In this document: piece after piece, positions 53,000 through 61,381 of the stretch
Position numbering within the stretch: position 1 is the stretch's first letter
Layout: every line of letters begins with the position of its first letter
From: Campylobacter gracilis
GTDB lineage: Bacteria; Campylobacterota; Campylobacteria; Campylobacterales; Campylobacteraceae
Length of the DNA: 64,000 nucleotides
Direction: 5' to 3'
Assembly (NCBI RefSeq): GCF_018374135.1
Contig: NZ_JAHAFS010000011.1
Location: 1 to 64,000 of the forward strand
Made by a program: the position numbers and the translations under genes
The notes under the pieces: generated by a model
The model's database searches: none
Seen by the model: only the letters and a program-made list of their open reading frames with translations
What the model was told of the DNA's origin: nothing

Positions 53000-53005
53000 T
53001 ATAAT
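53000..53005 (+). promoter_or_regulatory. -10 box of selC
   Basis: A perfect TATAAT ends 10 bp before the first base of the tRNA, so transcription would start a few nucleotides ahead of it. Only 12 bp separate it from the end of the transporter gene. Confidence 0.65.
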
Positions 53006-53015
53006 TCCCGCATTT

Positions 53016-53113
53016 GGAGAGGATGGCGACCTGGTGGCGTCTGCGGACTTCAAATCCGATAGGAGGGCGGTTGACCGTTTTCCGGGGGGTTCGATTCCCT
53101 CCCTCTCTCGCCG
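53016..53113 (+). tRNA. selC: Selenocysteine tRNA (anticodon UCA)
   Basis: Features unique to tRNA-Sec are clear: about 98 nt, long D region (GGCGACCTGGTGGCGTC), anticodon loop CTTCAAA with TCA at 53050-53052, a 9-bp long variable arm (GGAGGGCGG/CCGTTTTCC with loop TTGA, G-U pairs allowed) and T loop TTCGATT. The acceptor is irregular: GGAGAGG pairs well with CCTCTCT only if a terminal G-U is accepted, or with one U bulged; the tail is GCCG, so CCA is not encoded. Presence implies UGA-decoded selenoproteins such as formate dehydrogenase elsewhere. Confidence 0.88.
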
Positions 53114-53165
53114 AATTCTTTTAAAAATTCCATCTTTAAATTTTATCTTTCACGCTTTTAACCAC

Positions 53166-53387
53166 GTGCTTCACGAATTTATCTCAAATTTCGGCTCGAT
53201 AGCAAGCTTTGGGCATAAAAAAGAAGGTGGATCATCAAAGCTTGCTATCGAGCTAAATTTTATCGTAAATGAGGGTAAAAGCGTAAGTCTGTCTGATAAA
53301 TTTAAACTTATCACGAACGGTAAAGAAGATCCCGTAAATAAAATGAAGTCAAAAGATGTCATAGCAGGCTTCTACGAAAGGCAATAA
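53166..53387 (+). CDS. Short uncharacterised ORF between selC and its terminator (possible gene fragment)
   Basis: The frame runs from the selC region to a TAA at 53387. From a possible GTG near 53166 it would give about 73 residues, including GSIASFGHKKEGG, SSKLAIELNFIVNEGK and SKDVIAGFYERQ. The composition looks more protein-like than the repeat ORFs, and a strong terminator follows 12 bp after the stop. However, it lacks a ribosome site and contains an 18-bp inverted repeat. It may be the tail of a decayed gene. No family recognised. Confidence 0.35.
   Translation: MLHEFISNFGSIASFGHKKEGGSSKLAIELNFIVNEGKSVSLSDKFKLITNGKEDPVNKMKSKDVIAGFYERQ
53194..53253. repeat. Perfect 18-bp inverted repeat with a 24-nt spacer
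   Basis: GCTCGATAGCAAGCTTTG at 53194-53211 is matched by its exact reverse complement at 53236-53253. No T tract follows, so it is not a typical terminator. Confidence 0.9.
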
Positions 53388-53399
53388 GCGCCTCATCTC

Positions 53400-53442
53400 G
53401 CGGCTAAATTTTATGAAATTTTAAAATTTAGCCGCTTTTTTT
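53400..53442 (+). terminator. Strong Rho-independent terminator with palindromic-repeat arms
   Basis: GCGGCTAAATTTTA (53400-53413) pairs perfectly with TAAAATTTAGCCGC (53422-53435) over 14 bp around an 8-nt loop, followed by seven T. It ends the plus-strand selC region and contains one exact AAATTTTAAAATTT. Confidence 0.9.
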
Positions 53443-53544
53443 ATAATAAAATTTCATCCAAAATTTCAGGTGTGATTTTAAATTTAAAACGCGGCGGAAG
53501 CAGTTTCGCTCGCCGCGCCGTGAAATTTTACGCCGAATACAAGC

Positions 53545-54489
53545 TTATTTGTCGTGTCCTTGCAGATACGCAATCGCGCTAAGTGCGGCAACCGCGCCGT
53601 CGCCTGCCGCGCAAACGACCTGTTTAGGCGCATCCTGTCTCATATCGCCCGCCGCAAATAGTCCGTGTACGCTTGTTTGCATCTTTAAATTTACCGCGAC
53701 CTGCCCGCCCGGCGTGATGTCGCAGATGAACTTGCAGCTTTCGTCTTTTAGCACCTCGTTTCGTACGTCAAGCCCCACGAATACGAAGACCCCGGGTAGT
53801 TGCAGCTCACGCGCGGCGGCGCTAATTTTATCCTTGACGACTATGCCCGTTACCCCGCTTGCATCGCCTTTGATCTGCTCTACGAGCGCGTTTGTGATGA
53901 GCTCGATATTCTCACTTTCACGCACCTTTTGCACGGTCGAAGGCGCAGCACGAAATTCGTCGCGACGATGGATCAGATAGACTTTAGAGCAAATTTTAGC
54001 TAGATACAGAGCCTCCTCTAGCGCCGTGTCGCCGCCGCCGAGGACGGCAACCTCTTTGCCCTTATAAAAAAACCCGTCGCAGGTCGCGCAGGTGCTAACG
54101 CCGCGACCGAAGAACTCATCCTCGCCCTCGATCCCCGCGCGGCGCGGAGTAGAGCCCGTAGCGACGATAACGGCGCGTGCGCGACGCGTTTGATCGCCCT
54201 CGAGATAGATCGTAAAATTTCCGTCGCCGTCTTTTGAGACGCGTAGCACGCGCACCATCTCATGCTTCAGCCCGAAGCGGAAGCACTGCTCCTGCCAAGG
54301 CGCCATAAAGCTCATCCCATCAGTCACCGCAGCAACGCCGGGATAGTTTTCCATCTCGGAGCTTGAGGTAATCTGCCCGCCGGGCATCCCCATCTCAAAC
54401 ATCACGACGTCCTTTAAACCGCCTCTTGTAGCATAAAGCCCCGCCGCTAGCCCCGCAGGACCGCCGCCGATAATTGCTAAATCTAACAT
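53545..54489 (-). CDS. trxB: Thioredoxin reductase
   Basis: A 314-residue flavoprotein with the FAD motif IIGGGPAGLAAGLYATRGG, the redox pair CATCDGFFYKGKEV (Cys137/140 region), an NADPH motif VLGGGDTALEEALYL and the C-terminal FAD-contacting GLFAAGDMRQDAPKQVVCAAGDGA. It reduces thioredoxin. It starts with AAGGAGAAAA before the ATG and follows trxA, which has its own terminator, so the two may be separately expressed. Confidence 0.95.
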   Translation of the reverse strand: MLDLAIIGGGPAGLAAGLYATRGGLKDVVMFEMGMPGGQITSSSEMENYPGVAAVTDGMSFMAPWQEQCFRFGLKHEMVRVLRVSKDGDGNFTIYLEGDQTRRARAVIVATGSTPRRAGIEGEDEFFGRGVSTCATCDGFFYKGKEVAVLGGGDTALEEALYLAKICSKVYLIHRRDEFRAAPSTVQKVRESENIELITNALVEQIKGDASGVTGIVVKDKISAAARELQLPGVFVFVGLDVRNEVLKDESCKFICDITPGGQVAVNLKMQTSVHGLFAAGDMRQDAPKQVVCAAGDGAVAALSAIAYLQGHDK

Positions 54490-54568
54490 TTTTTCTCCTT
54501 AATTATTTTATTAAGTAAAGTCGCGAGCGTTAAATTTACGAATTTAATTAATAAAACGATGAGTGGGA

Positions 54569-54592
54569 GAAAAAAGGGCGAAGCCGCCCTTT
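54569..54592 (-). terminator. Terminator of trxA
   Basis: On the minus strand, AAAGGGCG/CGCCCTTT (8 bp, 4-nt loop) is followed by TTTC. It lies 6 bp after the trxA stop and may allow partial read-through to trxB. Confidence 0.8.
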
Positions 54593-54597
54593 GAAAT

Positions 54598-54912
54598 TTA
54601 CAGAAGCGAGTTTAGCTTGTCGGCTATGATCTGCTTGGATTGCGCGCCGATGAGCTGAGCTTTTAGCTCGCCGTCTTTGAAAAATAGTATCGTTGGGATC
54701 GAGCGAACGCCGAACTGTACCGCAAGATCCTGCGCTTCGTCGGTATTTACTTTGCAAATTTTAGCCTTGCCGTCGTAATCGTTCGCAAGCTCCTCGATGA
54801 TCGGGGCGATCATACGGCACGGTCCGCACCAAGGCGCCCAAAAATCGACTAACGCGACACCCTCTTTAGTAACATCGAAATTCTCCGAAGTAAGCTCTAT
54901 ATACTTTCCCAT
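54598..54912 (-). CDS. trxA: Thioredoxin
   Basis: A 104-residue thioredoxin with the active site WAPWCGPCRM (residues 28-37) and the cis-Pro loop RSIPTILFF. It is the substrate of TrxB downstream. The ATG is preceded by AAGGAG. Confidence 0.97.
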   Translation of the reverse strand: MGKYIELTSENFDVTKEGVALVDFWAPWCGPCRMIAPIIEELANDYDGKAKICKVNTDEAQDLAVQFGVRSIPTILFFKDGELKAQLIGAQSKQIIADKLNSLL

Positions 54913-54941
54913 AATGTTCTCCTTGTGTTAAAATTCTGCGG

Positions 54942-54947
54942 ATTATA
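54942..54947 (-). promoter_or_regulatory. -10 box of trxA
   Basis: A perfect TATAAT about 30 bp upstream of the trxA ATG, with a T- and A-rich stretch ahead. Confidence 0.65.
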
Positions 54948-54982
54948 GTTCATTATCTTAAATAAATAATAAAAATTCTAAT

Positions 54983-55321
54983 TTAAAAAGATATGTTGGC
55001 GATAAATTTTATCTGCTTTGGATAAACTTCCACGACGTCGATCTGCCACGGCTCGTCCGTATCGCAGCTCATCAGATAAAATTCCGCCGCCTTTAAAATT
55101 TTAGCCATCTTAGCGCCCGTCACACGCTCTACGGCGTCGTAATCGCCGCTCGTGGCCTTCACCTCGACGAAGTGCAAAATCCCGTCTTTACGCGCGACAA
55201 TATCAATCTCGCCAAAGCGACAGCGGAAATTTCGCTTTAAAATTTCAAATCCTTCGCCGCGTAAAAATTCCGCAGCACGGTCCTCGCAAGCAAAGCCGAA
55301 AATGTATTCTTTTAAGCCCAA
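54983..55321 (-). CDS. yraN: YraN-family (UPF0102) endonuclease-like protein
   Basis: A 112-residue protein with a restriction-endonuclease-like fold: GFACEDRAAEFLRGEGFEILKRNFRCRFGEIDIVARKDGILHFVEVKA contains the Glu-Asp-Glu-x-Lys metal site (GEIDIV...FVEVK). Family members are linked to Holliday junction or DNA processing, without firm biochemical proof. It lies 1 bp after hom. Confidence 0.85.
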   Translation of the reverse strand: MGLKEYIFGFACEDRAAEFLRGEGFEILKRNFRCRFGEIDIVARKDGILHFVEVKATSGDYDAVERVTGAKMAKILKAAEFYLMSCDTDEPWQIDVVEVYPKQIKFIANISF

Positions 55322-55322
55322 G

Positions 55323-56591
55323 CTAACTTTCTATCCTGATCATAAAAGGCTTTTGCGTGATGAAATTTTCGCCGCTAATTACGCTTATTGCGCGCTTTAT
55401 GTCCTTCTCGCAACACGTATGCGTCGTGAAAAACAGCGTCACTTCCTCGTCCGTTTTGAGCTTAGGCTTTTGCAAAAAGCTGTCGATCGAAAGATCGTTT
55501 AAGCTCATAATATTCGTAAGCTTCGCCAGCACGCCCTTCTCGTCGCGCACGCGCAGTCTGAAATAATACTTCGTGCGGATCTGCTCGCTCGGCAAAATTT
55601 GCATAAAATTTTCGCTCGGCAAAATTTTATATCCAAGCATCGGGTTTTTGTTATCGCGCGCGATGTCGATGAGATCGCTTATAACAGCGCTTGCCGTAGC
55701 GCTACCGCCAGCGCCTGGTCCGTAATACATACTCTCGCCGACGCAGTCTCCGTAGATGCTCACGCCGTTCATCACGCCGTCTACTTTTGAGAGCATTTGA
55801 TCCTTCGAAATGAGCGCAGGATGGACGCGCAGCTCGACTTTGTTGTCGCACGCGCGCTTGGCTACCGCAAGCAGCTTGATTATGAAATCAAATTCGCGCG
55901 CAAAATAGATGTCCTCCTGCGTGATCTCCTCTATTCCCTCTATTAGGATATCTTCCGGATCGCCGTGCACGCCGTATGCGATGCTAGCTAAGATCAAAAG
56001 CTTATGCGCCGCGTCGAACCCGCCGATATCAAAGCTAGGATCGGCTTCGGCGTAACCGAGTTCTTGAGCTCGCTTTAGCGCGTCCTCAAATTTCTCGTTT
56101 TTTTGCATCATATTCGTAAGGATAAAGTTGCTCGTGCCGTTTACGATGCCGATTATTTTTTCGATACGATTGGCGCTTAGCCCCTCGCGTAGGGTTTTGA
56201 TGATCGGAATTCCGCCCGCCACGCTCGCTTCAAAGCCAAAAGGCGTATCGCCCGCCAAAGCCTGGAGCTTGTAGCGATGATAAGCCAGAAGCGCCTTATT
56301 TGCGGTAACGACCGCCTTTTTACGCTTTAAAATTTCGCTTACGATCTCGTAGGGCTTTTCTACCCCGCCCATAAGCTCTACAAAAACGTCGATGTCGTCG
56401 CGCTCAATGATACTCCCAGCGTCGTTGCTAAGCGGAATTTTCACGTCACGTTTTTTGCTCGTATCGCGCACGAGCCCGATTACGGGCTCTATGCTAACGC
56501 CCGCGCGCGCAAGGATGATATCTTTGTTTTTGATCAAAATGTTTGCAACTTCGCTACCTACGGTGCCGACGCCTAAAATCGCTACCTTCAT
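55323..56591 (-). CDS. hom: Homoserine dehydrogenase
   Basis: A 422-residue enzyme: NAD(P)-binding VAILGVGTVGSEVAN at the N-terminus, the catalytic core VVTANKALLA, GFEASVAGGIPIIKTLREGL and YAEADPSFDIGGFDAAHKLLILA, and a C-terminal ACT domain (RLRVRDEKGVLAKLTNIMSL). It makes homoserine for threonine and methionine. It follows the aminotransferase gene with a 1-bp overlap. Confidence 0.95.
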   Translation of the reverse strand: MKVAILGVGTVGSEVANILIKNKDIILARAGVSIEPVIGLVRDTSKKRDVKIPLSNDAGSIIERDDIDVFVELMGGVEKPYEIVSEILKRKKAVVTANKALLAYHRYKLQALAGDTPFGFEASVAGGIPIIKTLREGLSANRIEKIIGIVNGTSNFILTNMMQKNEKFEDALKRAQELGYAEADPSFDIGGFDAAHKLLILASIAYGVHGDPEDILIEGIEEITQEDIYFAREFDFIIKLLAVAKRACDNKVELRVHPALISKDQMLSKVDGVMNGVSIYGDCVGESMYYGPGAGGSATASAVISDLIDIARDNKNPMLGYKILPSENFMQILPSEQIRTKYYFRLRVRDEKGVLAKLTNIMSLNDLSIDSFLQKPKLKTDEEVTLFFTTHTCCEKDIKRAISVISGENFITQKPFMIRIES

Positions 56592-57796
56592 CAGATCTCT
56601 TTCAAATATTTTTTTATATTTCTAGCGGCCTGGCGGATCCTGTTTTCGTTTTCGATAAAAGCGATCCGCACATAATCGTCTCCCGCCGCACCAAAGCCCA
56701 CGCCTGGGCTTACGGCGACGCGCGCCTTGGTAAGAAGCTGTTTGGAAAACTCCATACTCCTTAGATGAGCCGCCGCGGGCGGTAATTTCGCCCATGCAAA
56801 CATCGATGCGCTAGGTTTTGCGATCTGCCAACCCGCATCCGCAAAAGTATCGATCAAAAAATTTCTACGCTTCTCATAGCTCGCGCGGATCTGCTCTACG
56901 CACTCCTGCGGTCCATCCAGTGCGATCGTAGCGGCTACTTGGATCGGCGTAAACATGCCGTAATCAAACCACGACTTGATCTTTTTAAGCGCGGCTACGA
57001 GCTTTTTGTTGCCGCTAACAAAACCCACGCGCCAGCCCGCCATATTGTAGGTTTTAGAGAGCGTGTATGCCTCGACGGCGACGTCTTTTGCACCCTGAAC
57101 CTCAAAGATCGACGGCGTTTTATAACCCTCAAAAGCGATCTCCGCGTAAGCGATGTCGCTGATGATATAAAACCGCTCCTGCCGCGCCATCGCCACGAGC
57201 CGCTCGTAGAAGCTCTTTTGCACGACGACCGTGGTGGGGTTGTGCGGGAAATTTACGACGACGTATTTTGGGCGCGGAATGCTCTCGTCGAAGGTTTTTT
57301 GCAGATCGATGAAAAATTTATTCTCATTAAAATTTAAATTCTCATCATAGGCAAGCGGGATTTTAACGACGTTGCCGCCCGCGATGATGAAAGCTTGAGT
57401 ATGTATCGGATACGCGGGATCAGGCACCACCGCGACATCGCCAGGATTTACGATCGCGCTAGTTAGATGCACGAAGCCCTCTTTAGAGCCCATCACGGCG
57501 ACGATCTCGCTTTCAGGGTCCAAGATCACGCCGTATTTGCGCTTATACCAATTCGCGCAGGCAAGTCGCAGCTTGTAGATGCCCTGGCTTACGGAGTAGC
57601 CGTGCGTCTTGTCCTTTTGCGCGCTTTCGCAAAGCTTGTCTATTATATGCTGCGGCGTCCTGCCGTCGGGATTGCCCATCGAAAAATCGATTATATCCTC
57701 GCCGGCTCTGCGTGCAGCCATTTTTATGGCGTTAACCTCGGCAAAAACGTAATTTGGCAAACGCTCGATTTTTGAAAAACGGATTTCGTCAAACAT
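56591..57796 (-). CDS. PLP-dependent aminotransferase, AlaC-like
   Basis: A 401-residue fold-type I enzyme. The N-terminus (IERLPNYVFAEVNAIKMAARRAGEDIIDFSMGNPDG region) closely recalls E. coli AlaC, a glutamate-pyruvate aminotransferase. VVVNFPHNPT, DIAYAEI and the PLP-lysine motif YTLSKTYNMAGWRVGF (Lys about residue 239) are intact. It could serve alanine or other amino acids; being upstream of hom suggests aspartate-family use, which is inference. Confidence 0.85.
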   Translation of the reverse strand: MFDEIRFSKIERLPNYVFAEVNAIKMAARRAGEDIIDFSMGNPDGRTPQHIIDKLCESAQKDKTHGYSVSQGIYKLRLACANWYKRKYGVILDPESEIVAVMGSKEGFVHLTSAIVNPGDVAVVPDPAYPIHTQAFIIAGGNVVKIPLAYDENLNFNENKFFIDLQKTFDESIPRPKYVVVNFPHNPTTVVVQKSFYERLVAMARQERFYIISDIAYAEIAFEGYKTPSIFEVQGAKDVAVEAYTLSKTYNMAGWRVGFVSGNKKLVAALKKIKSWFDYGMFTPIQVAATIALDGPQECVEQIRASYEKRRNFLIDTFADAGWQIAKPSASMFAWAKLPPAAAHLRSMEFSKQLLTKARVAVSPGVGFGAAGDDYVRIAFIENENRIRQAARNIKKYLKEI

Positions 57797-58300
57797 CTCA
57801 AACCTCTTATTTTAAAGTAATTTTCAAGCCATATTTAAAATTTCGCGCCTTAAACGCAGCGATCTGCTCATGCTGCACGGAGGCAGAATTTCAAGCCCTA
57901 GCAGCGATGCGGCGGCGCTTTTATATCACTAAGACGTTTAAAACCCTTGCCTCGCTAAAATTTTAAAACCGCGGAGGCGCAGAGGCGTGTTGATCGTTTA
58001 AATTTATCGCGTAGCGACTACTTTGCGGCGACATTTAAATTTACATCCGATCGAAACGACCGAGACCTCCGTTTTGCAGGGCACCATGGACGGCGCCTCT
58101 TAAATTTAGTGCGCTACTGCAAGCGCCCGCACCGCTAAATTTTATCTACGCCGTTTAAAATTTTATCCAAGGCAGCGCGATTCAAACTTTTTAAATTTAC
58201 AGCCGTGAGTTTAAATTTAAACCGAGCGCGCAGCAAGCCGAAATTTACCCTCGATGGCGGCGAAGTCCTACGAGCGAAAAACCGCGCGAGAGCGAGGATT
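57797..58300. other. Repeat-rich gap of about 500 bp
   Basis: No gene is supported. TTTAAATTTA-type repeats and short GC-rich stretches alternate. In C. jejuni, as I recall, a small periplasmic protein gene lies at this position; I see nothing like it here. Confidence 0.6.
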
Positions 58301-59320
58301 TTACCACTTTTTGCCCTTGTTTAGGCGCAGAAACTCATCGGCTGAAATTTTAGTAATATTGCCATCTTTGACGTGAAATTTTTGAGTGTTTCTTTCGCTG
58401 AAAGTTACGTTGCCATCGGCTTTGCCGAGCTCAAACATCCCATGACCGGTAGAGATTAGCAGTTCCTCATCTCCTTGCGAAGCGACGACGTAAGGGGTAT
58501 TTATGACCATCTCACGCTTCTTGCCGCTTTTTAGATCGATGATGCCGATCCACATCTTACCGCGCGGGCTAAGCACAATATCTTTGCTGGGTGCCGGTTT
58601 GCTTTGCGTGGCGTTTTCGTCGGTAAAATTTTCCTCAGTCTTAATGCTCGCGCGCTCGATCCTGATAGAACGGTCCAGCGCATTGAGCGAGCTTAAATTT
58701 TCATCCGCAGCAGCGGCTGCATTGGCATCTGACTTTAATGCGAATTTTTCATCTGTAGCGTTGTGTGAAACGACGTCGATACCGATGTTTTCAAGCTTTT
58801 TTTGAGTGTTATTTACGATTGGAGCGTCCGAGTAGGTGGTTTTGTTTTGCTCCCATAAAAGCGAGCCAAAAAATTCGCCGAAGCTTTTATAAAGTCCGAA
58901 ATAAAAGATCGCGCCTATAATTAACACCATCACAAGCAGCCACAAAAGCCAACCGCCGCCGCTTTTGTTAGGGCTGACCCTTTGACCATAAACCTGCTCG
59001 ACTTTGGCTTTTTTAACAGGCGCAAAGCTGGCTTTGGCGCTCTCAAACTCGCTAAGCCAGTCCGATAGATCCAGCCCGAACTCGCGCTCTAAAATTTTAA
59101 TGTAACCTCTAACGTTAAAATTTGCAAGTTTTTCGAAGTCTTTATTGATGATGTATTCTAAATTTTGCGCGTCGATGCGCGTCGTACGCGCTATCTCGAT
59201 CAGATCCATAGATTTTAATTTATCTAGATCGCTGCTTTTTGGTTGCTGCGTTTGCTCCGGCTTCTCGGTTTGTTCCGCCTGCTCGTCCGTATTATTTAAC
59301 TTCTCTTCTATTTCTTCCAT
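58301..59320 (-). CDS. RodZ-like membrane protein
   Basis: A 339-residue protein with a bitopic layout: an acidic/Gln-rich start, a helix-turn-helix-like domain (LKSMDLIEIARTTRIDAQNLEYIINKDFEKLANFNVRGYIKILER, about 30-85), a linker rich in Lys/Gly, a membrane helix (about 122-143, GGGWLLWLLVMVLIIGAIFYF) and a periplasmic domain ending in ISADEFLRLNKGKKW. This order is that of RodZ, which anchors MreB and cell-shape factors, but direct evidence is limited to architecture. It overlaps rlmB by 29 bp. Confidence 0.65.
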   Translation of the reverse strand: MEEIEEKLNNTDEQAEQTEKPEQTQQPKSSDLDKLKSMDLIEIARTTRIDAQNLEYIINKDFEKLANFNVRGYIKILEREFGLDLSDWLSEFESAKASFAPVKKAKVEQVYGQRVSPNKSGGGWLLWLLVMVLIIGAIFYFGLYKSFGEFFGSLLWEQNKTTYSDAPIVNNTQKKLENIGIDVVSHNATDEKFALKSDANAAAAADENLSSLNALDRSIRIERASIKTEENFTDENATQSKPAPSKDIVLSPRGKMWIGIIDLKSGKKREMVINTPYVVASQGDEELLISTGHGMFELGKADGNVTFSERNTQKFHVKDGNITKISADEFLRLNKGKKW

Positions 59321-59993
59321 TTAAAATTCCATCACATAGTATCGCAAATGCCGCGCTTACGTTAAGCGAATCCCAGCCTTCGCGCATCTTTATAGATACC
59401 GCGCAGTCGCATTTTTTAAGCGCTCTAGCAGGTATCCCCTCTTCTTCGTTCCCCATTACTAGTGCGTTTTTCGCGCCGAGCTCTAACTCCTTAAAGCTCG
59501 TCCCGCCCGCACTCGCGGCGTAAATTTCAAAGCCGCTTTGTTTAAGCTCGTTTATCACGCTAAGCCCGTCTGCGGCCTTAACGACGTTTAGCTCGTACGC
59601 CGCGCCCGAGCTTGCGCGCACTACGCCCGCCATATTTAGATTATTTGCGACGACGATCACGCTGTCCGCGCCCAAAGCATAGGCGCTGCGCATTATCGCG
59701 CCGATGTTTCCGACATCGGTAAGCCCATAAAGGATCGGCACGAATTTATCGTCTTTGACGCTAGCTAGATCGCCGAAGCTAAACTCCTCCACCTCGGCTA
59801 AAAAGCCTTGATGGTTGCCGCCGCGAGCAAGGGCTTGAGCTTTTTTCGCATCGGCGCGCTCGATCTTTACGCCGGTTGCGGCGATCTTTTTAAAAATTTC
59901 TTTCTCGCACTCCTTTGCAAGGATGATGCGGATAAATTTCTGCGGATGCCGGTTCAAAAGGTGCAAAAACAGCTGCTTGCCGTAAATAATCAT
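59292..59993 (-). CDS. SpoU/TrmH-family RNA 2'-O-methyltransferase (RlmB-like)
   Basis: A 233-residue SPOUT methyltransferase. The N-terminal substrate-binding part contains ARGGNHQGFLAEV; the catalytic C-terminal domain has GLTDVGNIGAIMRSAYALGADSVIV, ALVMGNEEEGIPA and SIKMREGWDSLNVSAAFAILCD, the motif 1-3 set. RlmB methylates G2251 of 23S rRNA, but TrmH targets cannot be told apart by eye. Confidence 0.88.
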   Translation of the reverse strand: MIIYGKQLFLHLLNRHPQKFIRIILAKECEKEIFKKIAATGVKIERADAKKAQALARGGNHQGFLAEVEEFSFGDLASVKDDKFVPILYGLTDVGNIGAIMRSAYALGADSVIVVANNLNMAGVVRASSGAAYELNVVKAADGLSVINELKQSGFEIYAASAGGTSFKELELGAKNALVMGNEEEGIPARALKKCDCAVSIKMREGWDSLNVSAAFAILCDGILNGRNRREVK

Positions 59994-60028
59994 TTTGGGA
60001 TTTTAGCGAAAAACGGTTAAAATATGAC

Positions 60029-60844
60029 TTAGCGTATCAAATTTTTATATATTTCTTTGGCGGGTTCGCCGCTGATTTTTGAGAGTAGTTTTGCTTTTAT
60101 TTTCGGCGCGATCTCAAGCGAGAGAATATCTTCCTGAGTGATTTTTTCAAAGCTTTTCTCGCCTGCGCCGTCAATCACGACGCACCACTCGCCGTTTAAA
60201 TTTGCACCGTTTAGGTTGAGTAAGACCTCTGCGGCGCTACCGAAAAATTTGGTTTCAAATTTTTTCGTGGCTTCCTTAATCGCAAAAATTTTGCGCTGCG
60301 CGTCGATCCCCGCGATCTGCTCTATTAGCTTTACCACGCGCTTGGGAGATTCGTAAAGCACGCACGGATAGGGGCTTTGCATCAAATTTAGGATCTGAGC
60401 TTTGCGCTGCGCGCCGTCATTATTTAAAAAGCCTAAAAAGCTAAATTCTTTCTCCACAAGCCCGCTTGCGGCGGCTGCGAGTAGCAGAGCGTTTGCGCCG
60501 CTAAGCACCTCGTAAGGCACGCCGCTTCGTTGCGCAAATTTTACGAGCGCAATTCCCGGATCGCTGATGCAGGGCATGCCCGCATCGCTTATGTATGCGC
60601 AAGCTTTTTCGCGCAAAAGCGCCGCATCAAAACCCGCGAAAAACTCCGCTTCATTGTGCGTGTGCAGAGAGTAAAACTGTGAAATTTTAAATGAAATTTG
60701 AAATTTATCGGATAATAAGTTTAGAAGTTTTTTTGAAACCCTCGTATCCTCGCAAATTAGGATTTCGCAGCTTTGCAATACCTCAAGCGCGCGGCTCGAG
60801 ATATCGCTTAGATTTCCTATCGGCGTAGGAATGAGATATAGCAA
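60029..60844 (-). CDS. rsmI: 16S rRNA (cytidine1402-2'-O)-methyltransferase
   Basis: A 271-residue tetrapyrrole-methylase-fold enzyme. LYLIPTPIGNLSDISSRALEVL, CEDTRVSKKLL, AYISDAGMPCISDPG and GFLNNDGAQRKAQI with VLYESPKRVVKLIEQI are characteristic of RsmI. It begins right after rpmE and precedes rlmB. Confidence 0.95.
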   Translation of the reverse strand: MLYLIPTPIGNLSDISSRALEVLQSCEILICEDTRVSKKLLNLLSDKFQISFKISQFYSLHTHNEAEFFAGFDAALLREKACAYISDAGMPCISDPGIALVKFAQRSGVPYEVLSGANALLLAAAASGLVEKEFSFLGFLNNDGAQRKAQILNLMQSPYPCVLYESPKRVVKLIEQIAGIDAQRKIFAIKEATKKFETKFFGSAAEVLLNLNGANLNGEWCVVIDGAGEKSFEKITQEDILSLEIAPKIKAKLLSKISGEPAKEIYKNLIR

Positions 60845-61045
60845 CTATTTCATTCCGTATTTTTGCTTAAATTTCTCGACGCGGCCCGCGCTATCTACGA
60901 TCTTCTCGCTGCCCGTGAAAAACGGATGGCAGTTGGAGCAGATATCGACGCGGATCTCGGCCTTGTTCGAGCGCGTTTTAAAAGTGTTGCCGCAAGCGCA
61001 AGTAACGGTCGTTTCGACAAAGTTTGGATGGATATCTTTTTTCAT
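60845..61045 (-). CDS. rpmE: 50S ribosomal protein L31
   Basis: A 66-residue L31 of the zinc-binding type, with CACG and ICSNCHPFF keeping the Cys residues (CxC...CxxC). The start follows AAGGAT. It is followed immediately by rsmI. Confidence 0.97.
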   Translation of the reverse strand: MKKDIHPNFVETTVTCACGNTFKTRSNKAEIRVDICSNCHPFFTGSEKIVDSAGRVEKFKQKYGMK

Positions 61046-61080
61046 TTTTGATCCTTTTTGATGATTTTAAAAGGCAGTGA

Positions 61081-61086
61081 TTATAC
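61081..61086 (-). promoter_or_regulatory. -10 box of rpmE
   Basis: A perfect TATAAT preceded by TTG, 36 bp before the rpmE ATG, in an AT-rich stretch. It would drive the rpmE-rsmI-rlmB set. Confidence 0.65.
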
Positions 61087-61381
61087 AACTTTTTTATCTA
61101 AAAAGCAAATTTAAAGGGTTTTTAAAAATCCCCCGGCGAAGCAGCATTTTTTTTCAAGCATGCTTTTTGAACGCGAAATTTTAAAATTTAGCCCGCTTTG
61201 CGAGTAAAATTTATTTCACCGCGGCGTGCTGCGGCGTGCAAAATACAGCGCATAAAGATACGCCACGGCAAATACGCGCCGCGCGTCAAGCCGCCGATAA
61301 ACATAGCGGATCGTGCAGAGCAAATTTTAAATTCCAAAATTTAAAGCGCGCGACTTTTAAATTTTAAAATTTGCCGAGCGC
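61087..61381. repeat. Spacer with two palindrome copies between rsmE and rpmE
   Basis: Exact AAATTTTAAAATTT occurs at 61177-61190 and 61359-61372. No ORF is supported. Confidence 0.75.

Noticed and set aside
53194..53253. Inverted repeat as ends of an insertion sequence
   Set aside because: Only 24 bp lies between the arms, there is no transposase and no target-site duplication was evident.
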